7,818 nucleotides of DNA. It comes from Alphaproteobacteria bacterium. GTDB taxonomy: Bacteria; Pseudomonadota; Alphaproteobacteria; Rs-D84; NBLK01. A program made the position numbers and the translations under genes. The notes beneath the pieces were generated by a model. The model did not search any database, was not told where the DNA came from, and saw only the letters and a program-made list of their open reading frames with translations. Below are positions 6,418-7,818 of the stretch, piece after piece (positions within the stretch are counted from its first letter, which is position 1; every line of letters begins with the position of its first letter). The stretch is taken from contig JAFGXE010000059.1 of NCBI GenBank assembly GCA_016936785.1, positions 1 through 7,818 of the forward strand, given 5' to 3'.

Positions 6418-6693
6418 TTAATTTTCAAGCTTTTTTGACTCAGAAAAGAGCTTATCTAAAACAAGGCCATAAATTTGCATCCTTTGCGAATAAAGATTAA
6501 AACGACGGACAAGTTCTTCAGTAATATTTTCAGCAATCTTAATGTGAGAGTCTTTTTTTTCCTGTAAAATCATTTCTGGAGAAAGCTGAAAAACTGAATC
6601 TATTGATGGACTTGCAGGATGTGTGCGAAACCCTTCTTGTTTTTCTTGAATCTTTAAACGAATGTTTTCTAAAATTGAATCAAATTCACTCAT
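6418..6693 (-). CDS. Hypothetical protein, 91 residues
   Basis: I do not recognise this protein. It reads MSEFDSILENIRLKIQEKQEG..., then a Pro/Ser-containing stretch (HPASPSIDS), then a predicted mostly helical, charged C-terminal half (residues about 37-91, EMILQEKKDSHIKIAENITEELVRRFN). No cysteine, signal peptide or membrane segment is visible, so it is probably cytoplasmic. An in-frame stop lies just upstream of the ATG, so no longer start exists. An AGAGG (minus strand) lies about 17 bases before the ATG, too far for a normal ribosome binding site. That weakens the call, or points to an internal start. It lies between rpoZ (same strand, 101 bases downstream) and the divergent mreC. It is the only frame of useful length here, and its composition resembles the neighbouring genes. 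Confidence 0.55.
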   Translation of the reverse strand: MSEFDSILENIRLKIQEKQEGFRTHPASPSIDSVFQLSPEMILQEKKDSHIKIAENITEELVRRFNLYSQRMQIYGLVLDKLFSESKKLEN

Positions 6694-6736
6694 AAACGAA
6701 GCTTAAATAACCTCTTTGGAAAAAGCAAGAAAAAGC

Positions 6737-6765
6737 TTGAAACTAGAAGATGTTCCTCCTATTCT
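6737..6765 (+). promoter_or_regulatory. Sigma70-type promoter of mreC
   Basis: TTGAAA (6737-6742) and TATTCT (6760-6765) are separated by 17 bases. Transcription would begin near 6772, giving a leader of about 18 bases that includes the Shine-Dalgarno. Its -10 overlaps the left arm of the inverted repeat at 6753-6787. Confidence 0.55.
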
Positions 6766-6787
6766 TCAGGTGCTCAATAAGGAGGAA
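6753..6787 (+). promoter_or_regulatory. Inverted repeat pairing with the mreC Shine-Dalgarno
   Basis: TTCCTCCT (6753-6760) is the exact reverse complement of AGGAGGAA (6780-6787), which contains the strong mreC ribosome binding site AAGGAGG (6779-6785), 4 bases before the ATG at 6790. In RNA begun upstream of 6753 the two arms would form an 8-bp stem with a 19-base loop and hide the ribosome binding site. RNA begun at the predicted promoter would lack the left arm. Confidence 0.45.
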
Positions 6788-6789
6788 AA

Positions 6790-7659
6790 ATGAAGAAGAG
6801 TGCACCCCTTTCTAAACGGAGACGTTTTTATAAAAAGCTTCAAATTACCGGTTTAGTTATTTTCTTTGTTTTGAGTGTTGCTTTTTTTATGGGGCGAACA
6901 GACTTACGTCAATCTATTTATACGTCCGTGCGATCGGTGACGACATCTGTTTTTTCTGGAATTTCGTATATTCTTTATGCGCCATTTAACTTTCTATATG
7001 ATCAATATCACGGCGTTGTTTCACGGGAAAAAACGTTTGAGCAAAATAAGCTTTTGCGACAGAAATTACATGAAACAAAAATTTATCAGGAGAAATATTT
7101 TTTAACTGAGTCTGAAAATCAAAGGCTTAAGAACATTGTTGGATTTATTCCTGAAAAAAAATCAGAGTATCTATCAAGCTATATTTATCAAGATTTTTCT
7201 ACTGTATTTTCTAAATCAATTCTCATTCATGTTGGCGCAAAAGATGGTATAAAACGTTACGCACCTGTTCTTGCAAAGGGTTTTCTCATTGGTCAGGTTG
7301 TTGGTGTCTATCCTTCTTTTTCTCGTGTCCTTCTTTTGTCCGATTCGACAATTAAAATTCCAATAAAAAGTGAAAAGGAAGGGAAAAGATTCTTTTTACA
7401 AGGGGACAATGAGCGAAAAGGTATTCTTGTTTTTCCAGAAGGAAAGCCACAGCTTGGAAAAGGGGAGCGTATTTTAACTTCTGGATTTCAAGGTGTTTTC
7501 CCGCCGAATATTCCTGTTGGTTTTGTTTCAGAAACTGGAAAAGATATCGTGATTGATTTTTTTGTTCAGCCTAAAGATATTGAGGTTGTTTCTGTTTTAA
7601 AAAATTTTACGTCAGAGAATTGGGAAAAAGAGGAAAATGAGGAGAAAGAATCAGAATGA
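6790..7659 (+). CDS. mreC: Rod shape-determining protein MreC
   Basis: This is a 289-residue bitopic inner-membrane protein of the cell elongation machinery, linking cytoplasmic MreB and MreD to penicillin-binding proteins. A basic cytoplasmic N-terminus (SKRRRFYKK) precedes one membrane segment (about 18-34). A coiled-coil region follows (about 78-116). The periplasmic beta-barrel domains carry the family blocks HVGAKDGIKRYAPVLAKG (147-164), LIGQVVGV...SRVLLLSDSTIKIPI (166-192) and ILTSGFQGVFPPNIPVGFV (228-246). The end is acidic (EKEENEEKESE). The ribosome binding site is excellent (AAGGAGG, 4 bases before the ATG). mreC is usually the second gene of mreBCD. Here it has its own promoter, and no mreB lies directly upstream. 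It overlaps mreD by four bases. Confidence 0.94.
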   Translation: MKKSAPLSKRRRFYKKLQITGLVIFFVLSVAFFMGRTDLRQSIYTSVRSVTTSVFSGISYILYAPFNFLYDQYHGVVSREKTFEQNKLLRQKLHETKIYQEKYFLTESENQRLKNIVGFIPEKKSEYLSSYIYQDFSTVFSKSILIHVGAKDGIKRYAPVLAKGFLIGQVVGVYPSFSRVLLLSDSTIKIPIKSEKEGKRFFLQGDNERKGILVFPEGKPQLGKGERILTSGFQGVFPPNIPVGFVSETGKDIVIDFFVQPKDIEVVSVLKNFTSENWEKEENEEKESE

Positions 7660-7818
7660 GTCTTTTTTCTTTTTTTCTTCTCTTTGCTTTAGGATTTAGT
7701 TTTCCTCTTTTCTTAGGTGTGCATCTTATTTCTATTTTTCAAATGTTTAAAAATGATCAAAAAAGACAGATCTTTTTTTTGATGGTTTTTTCAGGATTTG
7801 TAATGGATTTTGTTGAAG
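7656..7818 (+). CDS. mreD: Rod shape-determining protein MreD (partial, N-terminal part)
   Basis: The frame opens at an ATG that overlaps the mreC stop (ATGA, 7656-7659) and stays open to the right edge, giving 54 residues. It starts MSLFSFFLLFALGFSFPLF, and both hydrophobic stretches look like membrane helices (about 3-28 and 40-52), separated by a charged loop (KNDQKRQ). The end SGFVMDFVE resembles the conserved G-x-x-x-D turn of MreD. Known role: a polytopic inner-membrane partner of MreC in rod-shape synthesis. A GGAG (7641-7644) lies about 11 bases upstream. The assignment rests on position, overlap and hydrophobicity more than on motif. Confidence 0.8.
   Translation, partial: MSLFSFFLLFALGFSFPLFLGVHLISIFQMFKNDQKRQIFFLMVFSGFVMDFVE

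Noticed and set aside
1..7818. CRISPR array, insertion sequence, phage genes, tRNA or rRNA
   Set aside because: No regularly spaced direct repeats, transposase or integrase motifs, target-site duplications or RNA gene signatures were seen on either strand.

Overview
The window comes from an AT-rich bacterial chromosome, most likely an alphaproteobacterium of a low-GC lineage (Rickettsiales, Holosporales or an uncultured gut/rumen type; the sequence does not decide which). The grounds are the style of the proteins: DnaQ opening with REIVFDTETTG, RlpA with the IGKPY...GMSSWYG block, PriA with GPGIDRLAEE and KGHHFPGL, and an RpoZ with a long acidic tail. All genes look like intact housekeeping genes. 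I see no phage, insertion sequence, CRISPR array or defence system.

Layout. On the minus strand at the left are rlpA (1608-2507), a D-alanyl-D-alanine carboxypeptidase with a SPOR domain (302-1309), and dnaQ (1-326, running off the left edge). The carboxypeptidase gene and dnaQ overlap by 25 bases. Between rlpA and the carboxypeptidase gene lies a 298-base AT-rich gap. It holds the rlpA terminator and a cluster of DnaA-box-like 9-mers, two of them perfect matches to TTATNCACA. This is the most interesting stretch, a candidate replication origin or DnaA-controlled promoter. On the plus strand, divergent from rlpA, are recF (2612-3679) and priA (3672-5846), which overlap by 8 bases. A 173-base gap follows, with a repeat-like inverted structure and a strong bidirectional terminator. 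Then come rpoZ (6020-6316) and an unrecognised 91-residue gene (6418-6693) on the minus strand. Divergent from these are mreC (6790-7659) and the start of mreD (7656 to the right edge), overlapping in ATGA.

How the genes fit together. There are two themes. One is replication and repair: DnaQ (proofreading exonuclease), RecF (gap loading of RecA) and PriA (replication restart helicase), on either side of the DnaA-box cluster and mostly transcribed away from it, as expected near an origin. The other is cell wall growth and division: RlpA and the carboxypeptidase both carry SPOR domains that bind denuded septal peptidoglycan, and MreC/MreD belong to the elongation machinery. RpoZ is the omega subunit of RNA polymerase. 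Nothing in the window amounts to a wholly new system. The items worth checking are the DnaA-box cluster, an inverted repeat that could mask the mreC ribosome binding site, the repeat-like element after priA, mreC lacking an adjacent mreB, and the orphan 91-residue protein.
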